Positions 7,836 to 13,664 of a DNA stretch of 13,664 nt are shown one piece after another. The stretch is from contig CAUFXM010000020.1 in assembly GCA_959597175.1 (NCBI GenBank), positions 1 to 13,664 of the forward strand, given 5' to 3'. The notes under the pieces were generated by a model. That model made no database searches, was not told where the DNA came from, and worked only from the letters and a program-made list of their open reading frames with translations. This DNA is from an uncultured Methanomassiliicoccales archaeon. GTDB taxonomy: Archaea > Thermoplasmatota > Thermoplasmata > Methanomassiliicoccales > Methanomethylophilaceae. Position numbers and translations under genes: made by a program. How positions within the stretch are numbered: the stretch's first letter is position 1; each line of letters begins with the position of its first letter.

Positions 7836-7862
7836 CTCCCCCTGGAAAAGGGCCGGGGGGAG
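7836..7862 (+). terminator. 3'-UTR hairpin, copy B
   Basis: CTCCCCCTGG (7836-7845) pairs with CCGGGGGGAG (7853-7862), with one T-G wobble, around the 7-nt loop AAAAGGG. It occupies the same place as the hairpin at 4906-4934. The stem sequence has been replaced on both sides while pairing and loop length are kept. Confidence 0.6.
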
Positions 7863-7899
7863 CACCTTCCCATTCCTTCCCTCAGACGTCCCTTCTATC

Positions 7900-7995
7900 A
7901 GTGATAATATCATGATAATATCATTGACATTGATTTTGATATTATGTGATGTCATCAAATGAAGTTTGATATTATCGATGATGATGTCGGCGATA
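7900..7995. repeat. Degenerate GATAATATC / GATATTATC repeat block
   Basis: Units spaced by about 11-13 bp include GATAATATCAT, GATAATATCATT, GACATTGATTTT, GATATTATGT, GATGTCATCAAAT, GATATTATCGAT and GATGATGTCGGC. They are the counterpart of the cleaner 4 x 12-bp array at 5230-5277, at the same place relative to the adhesin 3'-UTR. This supports a common origin of the two units and a role in protein binding. Confidence 0.5.
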
Positions 7996-8070
7996 CAGTA
8001 ATGAACATATCGGGATCTTTATGAACACTGAACATCTGGAACATCCTCAGGCCGTCTCCGACAGCCATCA

Positions 8071-8135
8071 TGTGATATCATCACACATCACGGATGATAA
8101 TGATTAATATCACAAATGATAATATCACTGACATC
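8071..8135. promoter_or_regulatory. Promoter-proximal GATAATATC repeats before the second regulator
   Basis: GTGATATCATCAC is a perfect palindrome with odd centre, and GATGATAATGATTAATATCAC and GATAATATCAC follow it up to the ATG at 8136. The AT-rich TTAATATCAC lies about 25-30 bp before that ATG, where the TATA box of a leaderless transcript would be. The repeats therefore overlap the likely promoter. Confidence 0.45.
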
Positions 8136-9566
8136 ATGACGCTTGATCTCGACGACCTGAGGGAGAACGAGCGCTTCGAGGCGAAGAAGTCCGAAGGCAA
8201 GCTCACATCAGAGTTCTGGCCCACATACTCCGCGTTCGCCAACACGTTCGGAGGGGACATAGCCCTCGGGCTGAGGGAGGATCCGGATGACAGGCGCAGG
8301 CTCATCGCGGTCGGCGTCGGGGACCCCGACAAGATCATCAACGAGCTGTGGACCCAGATCAACAATCCACAGAAGGTCAGCGTGAACCTGCTGTCCGAGG
8401 GCGACGTCAGTATCGAGGACGTCGACGGGAAGAAGGTCGTCATCGTCCGCGTCCCACGCGCGGAGCGCCAGAAGCGCCCTGTGTTCATCAACGGCAACAT
8501 GAACAGCGGCACCTATAGGCGCAACGGCGAGGGGGACTACCACTGCTCCGTCACCGAGATCGCGGAGATGCTCCGTGACTCCCGGGACGAACCGATGGAC
8601 TCCTCCCTGTGCTCAAAGGTCCTCCTCCGCGATTTGGAGAAGGAGACGATAGAGGCCTACAGGAAAATGATGTCCAATCGGGTCCCCAATCACCCGTGGA
8701 ACAAGGAGCCCGACGACGAGTTCCTGAGGCTCATAGGAGCCGCCGGCTACGACGACGGAGGCGAGCTCAGACCCACGGTGGCGGGAGTGCTGATGTTCGG
8801 CAGGGACTACTCCATCGTGAGGGAGCTCCCCAGGTACATGCTGGACTACCTGGAGTACACCGACGACTCCGGGGACTGGTCGGCACGCAGGACCACGGAC
8901 ACCGGCGACTGGTCCGGCAACCTGTTCGACTTCTTCACGTTCGTGTCCAACCGCATCAACAGGAGCACCCCCGCAGGATTCGCTCTTGAGGGAATGGTCC
9001 GTGTGGATGATTCGGATTTGCAGAAGGCCGAGAGGGAGATGGTGCTCAACGGCATCGCACACGCGGACTACAACGGCAGCGGTGGCGTCAGGGTGGAGCT
9101 GCATCCCGACCGTCTGATGGTGAGGAACCCCGGCACGTTCCGTATACCCGTTTCACTTGCAGAGTCCGGCGGGCACTCCGACCCCAGGAACCCGAATGTC
9201 ATGAAGATGTTCATGCTGGTCGGCCTGGTGGAGGGGGCAGGCAGCGGCGTGTACAGGATGGTCAGGACCTGCCGCGAGCTCGGTCTCGGCACCCCTGTGA
9301 TAACGGAGTCCTCCGACCCGTCCACGGTGACTGTGACAATGACGATCGACGGGGCCCGCCAAAGGTCGACCAGTGATTCCGGCCTCTCGGTGCTCGACGC
9401 GATCGTCGAGAAGGATGATGCCACCATAGCGGAGCTGGCGGAGATGACCGGCCTGTCCACCAGCACGGTGTCCAGGAACATCAGGAAGCTGAAGGAATCC
9501 GGGAAGCTAGTCAGGGAGGGCACCCGCGCCAGGGGGCGCTGGGTCGTCACCGACGGGAAGATATGA
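8136..9566 (+). CDS. AlbA_2 / RecG-C-like putative transcriptional regulator (paralogue 2)
   Basis: This is a paralogue of the protein at 5697-7127 with the same three-part layout. The AlbA_2 domain has RFEAKK (13-18) and YSAFANTFGGD (31-41), and SGTYRRNGEGDYHC closes it. The RecG-C/GHKL-like domain has EMVLNGIAHADY, the canonical RNPGTFRIP, DPRNPNVMKM and GAGSGVYRM. A C-terminal winged helix follows (TIAELAEMTGLSTSTVSRNI, then RGRWVV). The frame also opens at 8094, but those 14 extra codons would be encoded by the GATAATATC repeats. From ATG 8136 the protein is 476 residues, exactly the length of paralogue 1. I therefore prefer 8136. No Shine-Dalgarno is seen. It has all the conserved loop residues, including NPG, so it may be the more canonical of the pair. 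Its cognate ligand and targets are unknown. Confidence 0.85.
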   Translation: MTLDLDDLRENERFEAKKSEGKLTSEFWPTYSAFANTFGGDIALGLREDPDDRRRLIAVGVGDPDKIINELWTQINNPQKVSVNLLSEGDVSIEDVDGKKVVIVRVPRAERQKRPVFINGNMNSGTYRRNGEGDYHCSVTEIAEMLRDSRDEPMDSSLCSKVLLRDLEKETIEAYRKMMSNRVPNHPWNKEPDDEFLRLIGAAGYDDGGELRPTVAGVLMFGRDYSIVRELPRYMLDYLEYTDDSGDWSARRTTDTGDWSGNLFDFFTFVSNRINRSTPAGFALEGMVRVDDSDLQKAEREMVLNGIAHADYNGSGGVRVELHPDRLMVRNPGTFRIPVSLAESGGHSDPRNPNVMKMFMLVGLVEGAGSGVYRMVRTCRELGLGTPVITESSDPSTVTVTMTIDGARQRSTSDSGLSVLDAIVEKDDATIAELAEMTGLSTSTVSRNIRKLKESGKLVREGTRARGRWVVTDGKI

Positions 9567-9581
9567 TGGGAGGGCCCCATC
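9565..9581. terminator. Hairpin between convergent genes
   Basis: GATGGG (9565-9570) pairs with CCCATC (9576-9581) around a 5-nt loop, overlapping the stop of the second regulator. Only 18 bp separate the two convergent coding regions. A CTTT run follows on the plus strand. It could serve both transcripts. Confidence 0.35.
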
Positions 9582-9584
9582 CTT

Positions 9585-11198
9585 TCAGTCCTTTATCCCC
9601 AGACGCTTGTGCAGCTTCTCGTTAGTGGCGCCTTCGATCGCCCTTCTGTTGATGCCCCATAGCTCATCCACCGTGGAGAACAGCCTGTCCGTCGATACGG
9701 GATGTTCAGTATATGCGTCCACATCCACCACGGTTCCAACCTCGGTATCCGGCAGTGTCGGTGTTTCGACGATGACCCTGACCAGGGCCCATGCCTCCAT
9801 GCTGAACTCGCGGACGACGCGTCCAAGGTGGGTCGTAGACGGAGGAACGCGGAACAGCTCCGCATACGGTGGCGAGAGCATGTTCAGCGGGCCGGAGTTC
9901 AACAACGCTGACGGTTTCAGCCGACATCCCGTCCTGAGCCCGACACGTATGGCATGGGTGATACCGAACTCCCTGATGAATTGTCCGAGTACTGCTACCG
10001 CTTCTGCCTTGAACCCCTCCCACCCGGAGAATCCATCCGTTGCGATGGTGATGTGCCTGGCACTGACGAAGACATGTTTGACGCCGTCCTCGGAATGGAA
10101 TTCATGTACGATCGCCGGACTGCCATCGGGCTCCACCATCTGCCTCTCGCCATGGACAGGGAACATCTCCATGATGTGACCCATCCTGCTGGCGATATCC
10201 GATTCGATGCGGTCGAACCTGACCTCGAGGAGGATGGCACGACTCAGCGCTGGCACGATCACGCTTTCCCTGAGGTTGGTCATATTACCATCGGGTACGG
10301 GAACTGCGGGAGCCCCTGTCATGAGGCGATGTCTGATAGTCTCCACGTACTCCTTCATCGGAGCGTTGGCATACACGCACTCGACGGATGATGCGACGAT
10401 CATGGTGTTTATCGCCAATATCGGATTCGGATACAGGATTCTTCTCAGCCTATTTTCGACGTCCTCGACGGACCTGTGATACAGGATGGTGCAGACGTTT
10501 GGGGATATGGGACACAGTATGACCGTGTTCTTGAATATCTCCTTCAGCCTTTCGATCGTGTTTAGAGCCTTCCTGTTGGCCTCATGATCTTCAGGACTTG
10601 GAGGGATGGGTGGCAGAGGCTCGATGTCTTTCATCAGTTCACGGTCCTTGTCTGGGTCGAGACTCATGAAAGCTACCGGCACATCCCCGGTCAGGAACGA
10701 CTCGCCGCCCTCCTTCCGAATATGCACGCAATGCATATCCTCCATGTCGTTGAGCAACGGCCGCTCCATCGACTCGAATATTGATTCCTGTCTGATGTAG
10801 CGTTGGTCCTCATCGACCAGATTGAAAGGAGGCGGATTGACGCCGGGCATCTTGCTGACAGCAAAGGGTATGCACCTGCCCAAGAGCATCGCGACATACT
10901 TGATCACACGCCTGTTCTCCTGGATGTTTGACCGGGATTCCAGTATGCGATCGACGGATGGTTGCCCTATATTCTCTTGGTGCTTAAGGAACGTCTCTAT
11001 CGATCTTTCCGCGTACGGATCATCGTCATCGTAGTAGTTGTCCTCTGCAGACACATGCTTCGGATGAGTGGGATACACCTTGACCCTCTCGTTGTCTATG
11101 AATCTGTGGACATGAAGCATCGTCTTCGAATCTGTGAATCTGTCTAGATGTGCCTGCGGCACGATGTGCTGGTTCAGTTTCCCGTCTTCTTTGGACAT
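9585..11198 (-). CDS. DUF4238-TIGR04255 fusion protein, function unknown
   Basis: The 537-residue protein appears to join two families of unknown function. Residues 1 to about 290 fit DUF4238: QHIVPQAHLDRFTD (10-23) is the family's QHxVP...L..F opening, and FLTGDVPVAFMS (168-179) is its 'T.D.P' motif. Residues about 320-537 fit TIGR04255, with LLEVRFDRIES, VHEFHSEDGVKHVFVSARHI, FSGWEGFKAEA (390-400) and IRVGLRTGCR (417-426). The C-terminal region VDELWGINRRAIEGATNEKL also fits. The frame opens at 11303, but the extra residues are unlike a protein start. ATG 11198 leaves DUF4238's QH motif at residue 10, as expected. No catalytic residues can be named and there is no signal or membrane segment, so it is probably cytoplasmic. 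It is divergent from the AAA ATPase gene at 11342. DUF4238 and TIGR04255 are usually separate proteins with patchy distribution. Domain names come from motif memory. Confidence 0.75.
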   Translation of the reverse strand: MSKEDGKLNQHIVPQAHLDRFTDSKTMLHVHRFIDNERVKVYPTHPKHVSAEDNYYDDDDPYAERSIETFLKHQENIGQPSVDRILESRSNIQENRRVIKYVAMLLGRCIPFAVSKMPGVNPPPFNLVDEDQRYIRQESIFESMERPLLNDMEDMHCVHIRKEGGESFLTGDVPVAFMSLDPDKDRELMKDIEPLPPIPPSPEDHEANRKALNTIERLKEIFKNTVILCPISPNVCTILYHRSVEDVENRLRRILYPNPILAINTMIVASSVECVYANAPMKEYVETIRHRLMTGAPAVPVPDGNMTNLRESVIVPALSRAILLEVRFDRIESDIASRMGHIMEMFPVHGERQMVEPDGSPAIVHEFHSEDGVKHVFVSARHITIATDGFSGWEGFKAEAVAVLGQFIREFGITHAIRVGLRTGCRLKPSALLNSGPLNMLSPPYAELFRVPPSTTHLGRVVREFSMEAWALVRVIVETPTLPDTEVGTVVDVDAYTEHPVSTDRLFSTVDELWGINRRAIEGATNEKLHKRLGIKD

Positions 11199-11244
11199 GA
11201 TACGCCTGGAACCGATGGAATCGACTGATTTACCACTTCCCAAG

Positions 11245-11270
11245 CTGACTCCTGTACACCGACAGGTCAG
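11245..11270. promoter_or_regulatory. Hairpin/operator in the divergent promoter region
   Basis: CTGAC-CTGT on the left (11245-11255, with a 2-nt TC bulge) pairs with ACAGGTCAG (11262-11270) around ACACCG. It lies between the two divergent starts (11198 and 11342). It could be a regulator site controlling one or both genes. Confidence 0.35.
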
Positions 11271-11321
11271 CCCCAGACCACCGTGCATCCGTAGCAATAT
11301 CATTCAATCCGATCGACGTCA

Positions 11322-11338
11322 CCGTAAAAAAATTACGG
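11322..11338. promoter_or_regulatory. CCGTAA-AAAAA-TTACGG inverted repeat before the ATPase gene
   Basis: Perfect 6-bp arms flank an A5 spacer and end 3 bp before the proposed GTG start at 11342. The site could be an operator at the transcription start. The AT-rich CAATATCAT at about 11315-11323 is a possible TATA-like box upstream of it. Confidence 0.4.
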
Positions 11339-11341
11339 AAA

Positions 11342-12444
11342 GTGGCCTCCATACTGAGGAAATTCGCGGTAACGGGGTACAGGGGATTCAGGACAGGATC
11401 GAGCTGGTTCTGACCACGGTCAGAAACTACGGGTTCAACACCGACTGTATAAAGGACGGTATCATAAACACCGCCGTCATCGTCGGAACGAACGCCTGCG
11501 GCAAGACCAATCTCGGTCTGGCCATCTTCGACATCGTCTCCGTTCTCACCGACCGGAACGTCGTGAACGAGATGAGGGACCGTAACGCGTTCCTCAACGG
11601 CGATTCCGACCTGGGCTATGCGTCGTTCGAGTACGAGTTCCAGTTCGCATCCGGAACAGTCCGCTACGAGTACAGGAAGGCCGCCCCGGACAGCATCGTC
11701 TACGAGAGACTGACCCTGAACGGCAAGGACGTATTCATCCGCGACGGGAACGCATCCGACTACTCGTGTCTGAGGAATTTGGATGCGGGGGACCTCCGCA
11801 TGGACGTACCCGACGGCAGCCTCGCCGTGCTCAGGTACGTGGCCAACAACACTGTCCAGCATCCGGATTCCCCCATGTCCCTGGTCATGGGCTTCGCGGA
11901 GCGCATGCACTTCTTCGGTTCCCTCCTAGACGACCCCGGCGTGATGCAGGATGATGGGTCCGAATCCCCAGAGGACTACATCGTGCGCAACGGCCTCGTC
12001 AACGACTTCCAGTCCTTCCTGAATGACATGGCCGGTATGGATGTGGAGCTGGCGACGGAAGACGATACGCTCGTCCAGATGACCGCGAAAGGACCGATTC
12101 CATTCCGCTCGGTGTCCTCAGGCGGCACGAGGTCCCTGATGTTACTGTATTGCCGTATGAGGCAGTCCGCCGATGCAGTACTCATCTACATGGACGGCTT
12201 CGACGCGTCCTACCACTACGGGCTCTCGGAGAACGTCCTGAGACGGATGGTCTCCGAGACATCCATCCAGACTATCCTGACCACGCACAACACATCCCTG
12301 CTGAGGAACAGGATACTACGGCCGGACTGCTGCCTGAAGATGGATAATGGAAGGATAAGGTCGTTCGCCGACCTGACGGGCCGCGAGCTGAGACAGGGTC
12401 ACAACCTGGAGAAGCTGTACCGTGGCGGGGAGTTCGGCGGATGA
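11342..12444 (+). pseudogene. COG1106-type AAA family ATPase, frameshifted near its N-terminus
   Basis: From 11392 the frame encodes most of an ABC-like AAA_15/AAA_21 ATPase. Visible parts are Walker A GTNACGKTN, FDIVSVLTDRNVV, FEYEFQF, signature-like SSGGTRSL, the Walker B region VLIYMDGFDASYH, TILTTHNTSLL with the H-loop, and the family C-terminus RPDCCLKMDNGR..LEKLYRGGEF. The expected opening strand is missing from that frame. It is present one frame over: from GTG 11342 the sequence reads MASILRKFAVTGYRGFR, ending at AGG 11390-11392. The real frame resumes with GAC 11392-11394 (DRIELVL). One missing G in AGG-GAC explains the break. The upstream in-frame ATG at 11134 would start inside the divergent gene and is not credible. 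In relatives I know, the residue after the Walker B Asp is usually Glu; here it is Gly. Either the gene is inactive or the base is a sequencing error. Confidence 0.7.
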
Positions 12445-12489
12445 GAACCTCGGACTTACGATCGGCGGCGGCCATCCGGTCTCTGACAA

Positions 12490-12528
12490 CGTATTTATCT
12501 ACGATAGCTATACAGCAAGAATAGGAGG
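12490..12528 (+). promoter_or_regulatory. TATA-like box and Shine-Dalgarno of the 58-residue gene
   Basis: GTATTTATCTAC (12490-12501) is a good archaeal TATA-like stretch. AGGAGG (12523-12528) lies seven bases before the ATG at 12536. The strong ribosome site decides the start of this small gene and rules out the longer frame from 12422, which would overlap the ATPase end. Confidence 0.55.
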
Positions 12529-12535
12529 CGCAGAC

Positions 12536-12712
12536 ATGGCGACGCAGTCTTTCTACCAGGACATCGTGCTGAGGACGCAGGAGGAGGTGGATCGGCTGGT
12601 GGCAGCTTTCGAAGAGGCCGAGAGGCGCGGACCCATCGACACCTCCAGGGCCCATGAGCCGATCGAGGATCCAGACGAGATCCGCGAGATATTCCTCAGG
12701 ATGAAGTCATGA
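12536..12712 (+). CDS. Small acidic helical protein, 58 residues, unknown function
   Basis: The protein begins MATQSFYQDIVLRTQEEVDR and continues with an amphipathic, Glu/Ala-rich helix (about 15-32) and RGPIDTSRAH. An acidic segment (EDPDEIREIFLRM) and a KS end follow. The composition resembles small antitoxin-like proteins, but I do not recognise a named family with confidence. It has its own TATA-like box and a strong Shine-Dalgarno. It lies 91 bp after the ATPase gene on the same strand and ends 21 bp from the convergent toxin gene. It may be a partner of the ATPase or an independent small protein. It has no membrane segment or signal peptide. Confidence 0.65.
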   Translation: MATQSFYQDIVLRTQEEVDRLVAAFEEAERRGPIDTSRAHEPIEDPDEIREIFLRMKS

Positions 12713-12733
12713 GTCTCGGTGTCGTGGTCTCCA

Positions 12734-13126
12734 TCAAACGCCGTCATCCGACGGAACCGTCGTTCCATCTCGATTCACCGTTTCGTCCAGCTCCCTCAGG
12801 ATGCGTGCGCACTGGTCCCTCAGGTTCGGGATGCTTCCTGACACGGTGTTCCACATGATCTCCAGATCGAAGGACGGGGTGTCGTAGCTGTGGTCCACCT
12901 TGCACCTGAAGTCGTAGGCGCCCTTCCAGTTCACCTCAGGATTGCGGGCCTTCAGCTCGTCCGAGACCTCCTTGCAGAAGTTCCCGACGACCGAGCTCTT
13001 GGTGGCGCAGGCGTCGACGGTCTTCTCGTCCTCCAGAAAATCCTCGTAGCTCATCCCGGCTATGTACTCCTCGATCTTGTCGCAGGCGCGGATGATGCCC
13101 CTCAGGCGTTCCCTGTCATCCCTCAT
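12734..13126 (-). CDS. hepT: HepT-type HEPN toxin (DUF86-like)
   Basis: The 130-residue all-helical protein carries the HEPN signature R-x4-H-x-Y at R74, H79 and Y81 (RCKVDHSY). A DUF86-type W (W92) lies a short distance after it (FDLEIMWNTV). HepT proteins are HEPN ribonuclease toxins. Their partner MntA is known in characterised systems to inactivate them by AMPylating the tyrosine of this motif. Here the gene directly follows a nucleotidyltransferase gene and overlaps its end by 11 bp, so translation is probably coupled. The first ~60 residues are the usual helices carrying charged, Cys-containing segments. The length is typical of the family. The toxic site appears intact. Function is assigned from the motif and the neighbour. 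Confidence 0.75.
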   Translation of the reverse strand: MRDDRERLRGIIRACDKIEEYIAGMSYEDFLEDEKTVDACATKSSVVGNFCKEVSDELKARNPEVNWKGAYDFRCKVDHSYDTPSFDLEIMWNTVSGSIPNLRDQCARILRELDETVNRDGTTVPSDDGV

Positions 13127-13439
13127 AGATTAGCACCATGTCCTTCCTTATCGAGTCTATGAACTGCTTCGAGGCGCCGGTTGTGGTGACGTCCACATCC
13201 TTGCCTAGAACATCCCTGAGGTCGCTCTCGAAGCTGCCGAGCTGGAAGTAGTCGTTGATGCGTCCGCGCTCTATGCAGAGGTCGATGTCGCTGTCACTGT
13301 CCGCCTCCCCGCGTGCGTACGAGCCGTACAGGTACACCTTCGGGACGCCGTAGCGGGAAGCCACCGGTCCGACCTTAGAAGCGATGTCGTTCAGGGACAT
13401 CACCTCGCGATTCCCGTTCTGAAGCGATGGTTCTGACAC
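13116..13439 (-). CDS. mntA: MntA-type nucleotidyltransferase antitoxin
   Basis: The 107-residue minimal nucleotidyltransferase has the motif GS-x10-DxD at G39-S40 and D51/D53 (LYGSYARGEADSDSDIDL). MntA antitoxins transfer AMP to the tyrosine of the partner HepT. The rest (FESDLRDVLGKDVDVTT) fits the third acidic strand of the fold. I start it at GTG 13439 because CTGGAGGTT gives a GGAGG seven bases upstream. The internal ATG at 13400 (MSLNDIASK) has only a badly spaced GAGG. It is the first gene of a two-gene operon, with a TATA-like box at 13474-13483. The DxD residues are present, so the enzyme looks intact. Confidence 0.8.
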   Translation of the reverse strand: MSEPSLQNGNREVMSLNDIASKVGPVASRYGVPKVYLYGSYARGEADSDSDIDLCIERGRINDYFQLGSFESDLRDVLGKDVDVTTTGASKQFIDSIRKDMVLIYEG

Positions 13440-13446
13440 GTTTCAA

Positions 13447-13451
13447 CCTCC
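13447..13451 (-). promoter_or_regulatory. Shine-Dalgarno of the antitoxin gene
   Basis: GGAGG on the minus strand lies seven bases before the GTG at 13439. It is one of the few strong ribosome sites in the window and decides the GTG start. Confidence 0.6.
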
Positions 13452-13473
13452 AGATATGAATCGTTCAGTCCGT

Positions 13474-13483
13474 ATTTATAAAT
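13474..13483 (-). promoter_or_regulatory. TATA box of the mntA-hepT operon
   Basis: ATTTATAAAT on the minus strand predicts a transcription start near 13453, leaving a leader of about 13 nt that just includes the ribosome site. This is normal archaeal geometry. Confidence 0.55.
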
Positions 13484-13664
13484 GATTTCGGAGTCCGGAT
13501 GCGGTCGAATGTTCTCACACCTGCGATTCCGATGAACATGCGGAACAGTGATATTATGCGGGTCATGAGTATCACATGGAGGCGGAGGATAATCGTTGGA
13601 GGGTTGCGATCATAGAATCAACGCCGTTTAGGAAATCCGGACGGAATGTTGCTATGATAGCAAT
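13484..13664. other. Right-hand intergenic region, probably leading into another gene
   Basis: No open gene is visible. AGTGATATTATG (13547-13558) recalls the GATATTATC units seen before the regulators. GTGATA (13548-13553) and TATCAC (13570-13575) form an inverted pair. The second copy of the TTGCTATGATAGCAA palindrome lies at the very end, which suggests a start codon just beyond the window. Confidence 0.35.
13649..13663. promoter_or_regulatory. 15-bp perfect palindrome (copy 2)
   Basis: It is identical to 41-55, including the G before it. In copy 1 the start codon follows two bases later. By analogy, another gene under the same control, possibly another surface protein, may begin just after this window. 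Confidence 0.45.

Noticed and set aside
4801..7862. Insertion sequence or transposon ends as the cause of the duplicated UTR
   Set aside because: No transposase, no terminal inverted repeats and no target-site duplications could be identified around either copy; a direct duplication explains the pattern better.
5230..8135. CRISPR array in the repeat-rich spacers
   Set aside because: The 12-bp units are contiguous or nearly so, without unique spacers of ~30 bp, and there are no cas genes.
11134..11341. N-terminal extension of the ATPase frame from ATG 11134
   Set aside because: It runs through the divergent promoter and antisense to the start of the DUF4238 gene; the true N-terminus is visible in another frame from 11342.
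12422..12535. Longer start for the 58-residue protein
   Set aside because: The extension overlaps the ATPase end and the TATA-like box, and the strong AGGAGG is placed for ATG 12536.

Overview
The window looks like an accessory, surface-protein region of an archaeal chromosome. The likely source is a gut-type Methanomassiliicoccales (Thermoplasmata) methanogen. The reasons are the style of the giant secreted beta-repeat protein with a C-terminal membrane anchor, TATA-like boxes with very short or absent leaders, Arg codons that are largely AGG, and the protein families present. This assignment is inference; no rRNA or tRNA is present to confirm it.

Layout, left to right. (1) A ~4.7 kb gene for an adhesin-like surface protein (58-4803, +) preceded by a 15-bp perfect palindrome that recurs at the right edge of the window. 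(2) A ~890-bp spacer (4804-5696). It holds a conserved 3'-UTR block ending in a hairpin, the decayed remains of a winged-helix gene, a 4 x 12-bp repeat block, and two copies of an inverted-repeat element. (3) A regulator with an AlbA_2 (Schlafen-type) domain, a RecG-C/GHKL-like domain and a winged helix (5697-7127, +). (4) A second, shorter version of the same unit: the last ~50 codons of an adhesin gene (7565-7727), the same 3'-UTR block and hairpin, related repeats (~7900-8135), and a paralogous regulator (8136-9566, +). The window therefore carries a tandem, diverged duplication of 'adhesin 3' end - UTR hairpin - repeats - AlbA_2 regulator', and the adhesin body is lost in the second copy.

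(5) A possible defence or mobile-type cluster follows. A DUF4238-TIGR04255 fusion protein (9585-11198, -) is divergent from a COG1106-type AAA ATPase gene (11342-12444, +) whose N-terminus is broken by a one-base frameshift. Then come a 58-residue small protein with its own promoter (12536-12712, +) and a convergent HepT/MntA-type toxin-antitoxin pair (12734-13439, -).

How they may work together: the two AlbA_2 regulators sit directly downstream of adhesin 3' ends, and each has repeat arrays overlapping its probable promoter. This suggests autoregulation, and possibly control of adhesin expression. The shared adhesin 3' ends could serve as homology for recombination between adhesin loci. These links are inferred from arrangement only.
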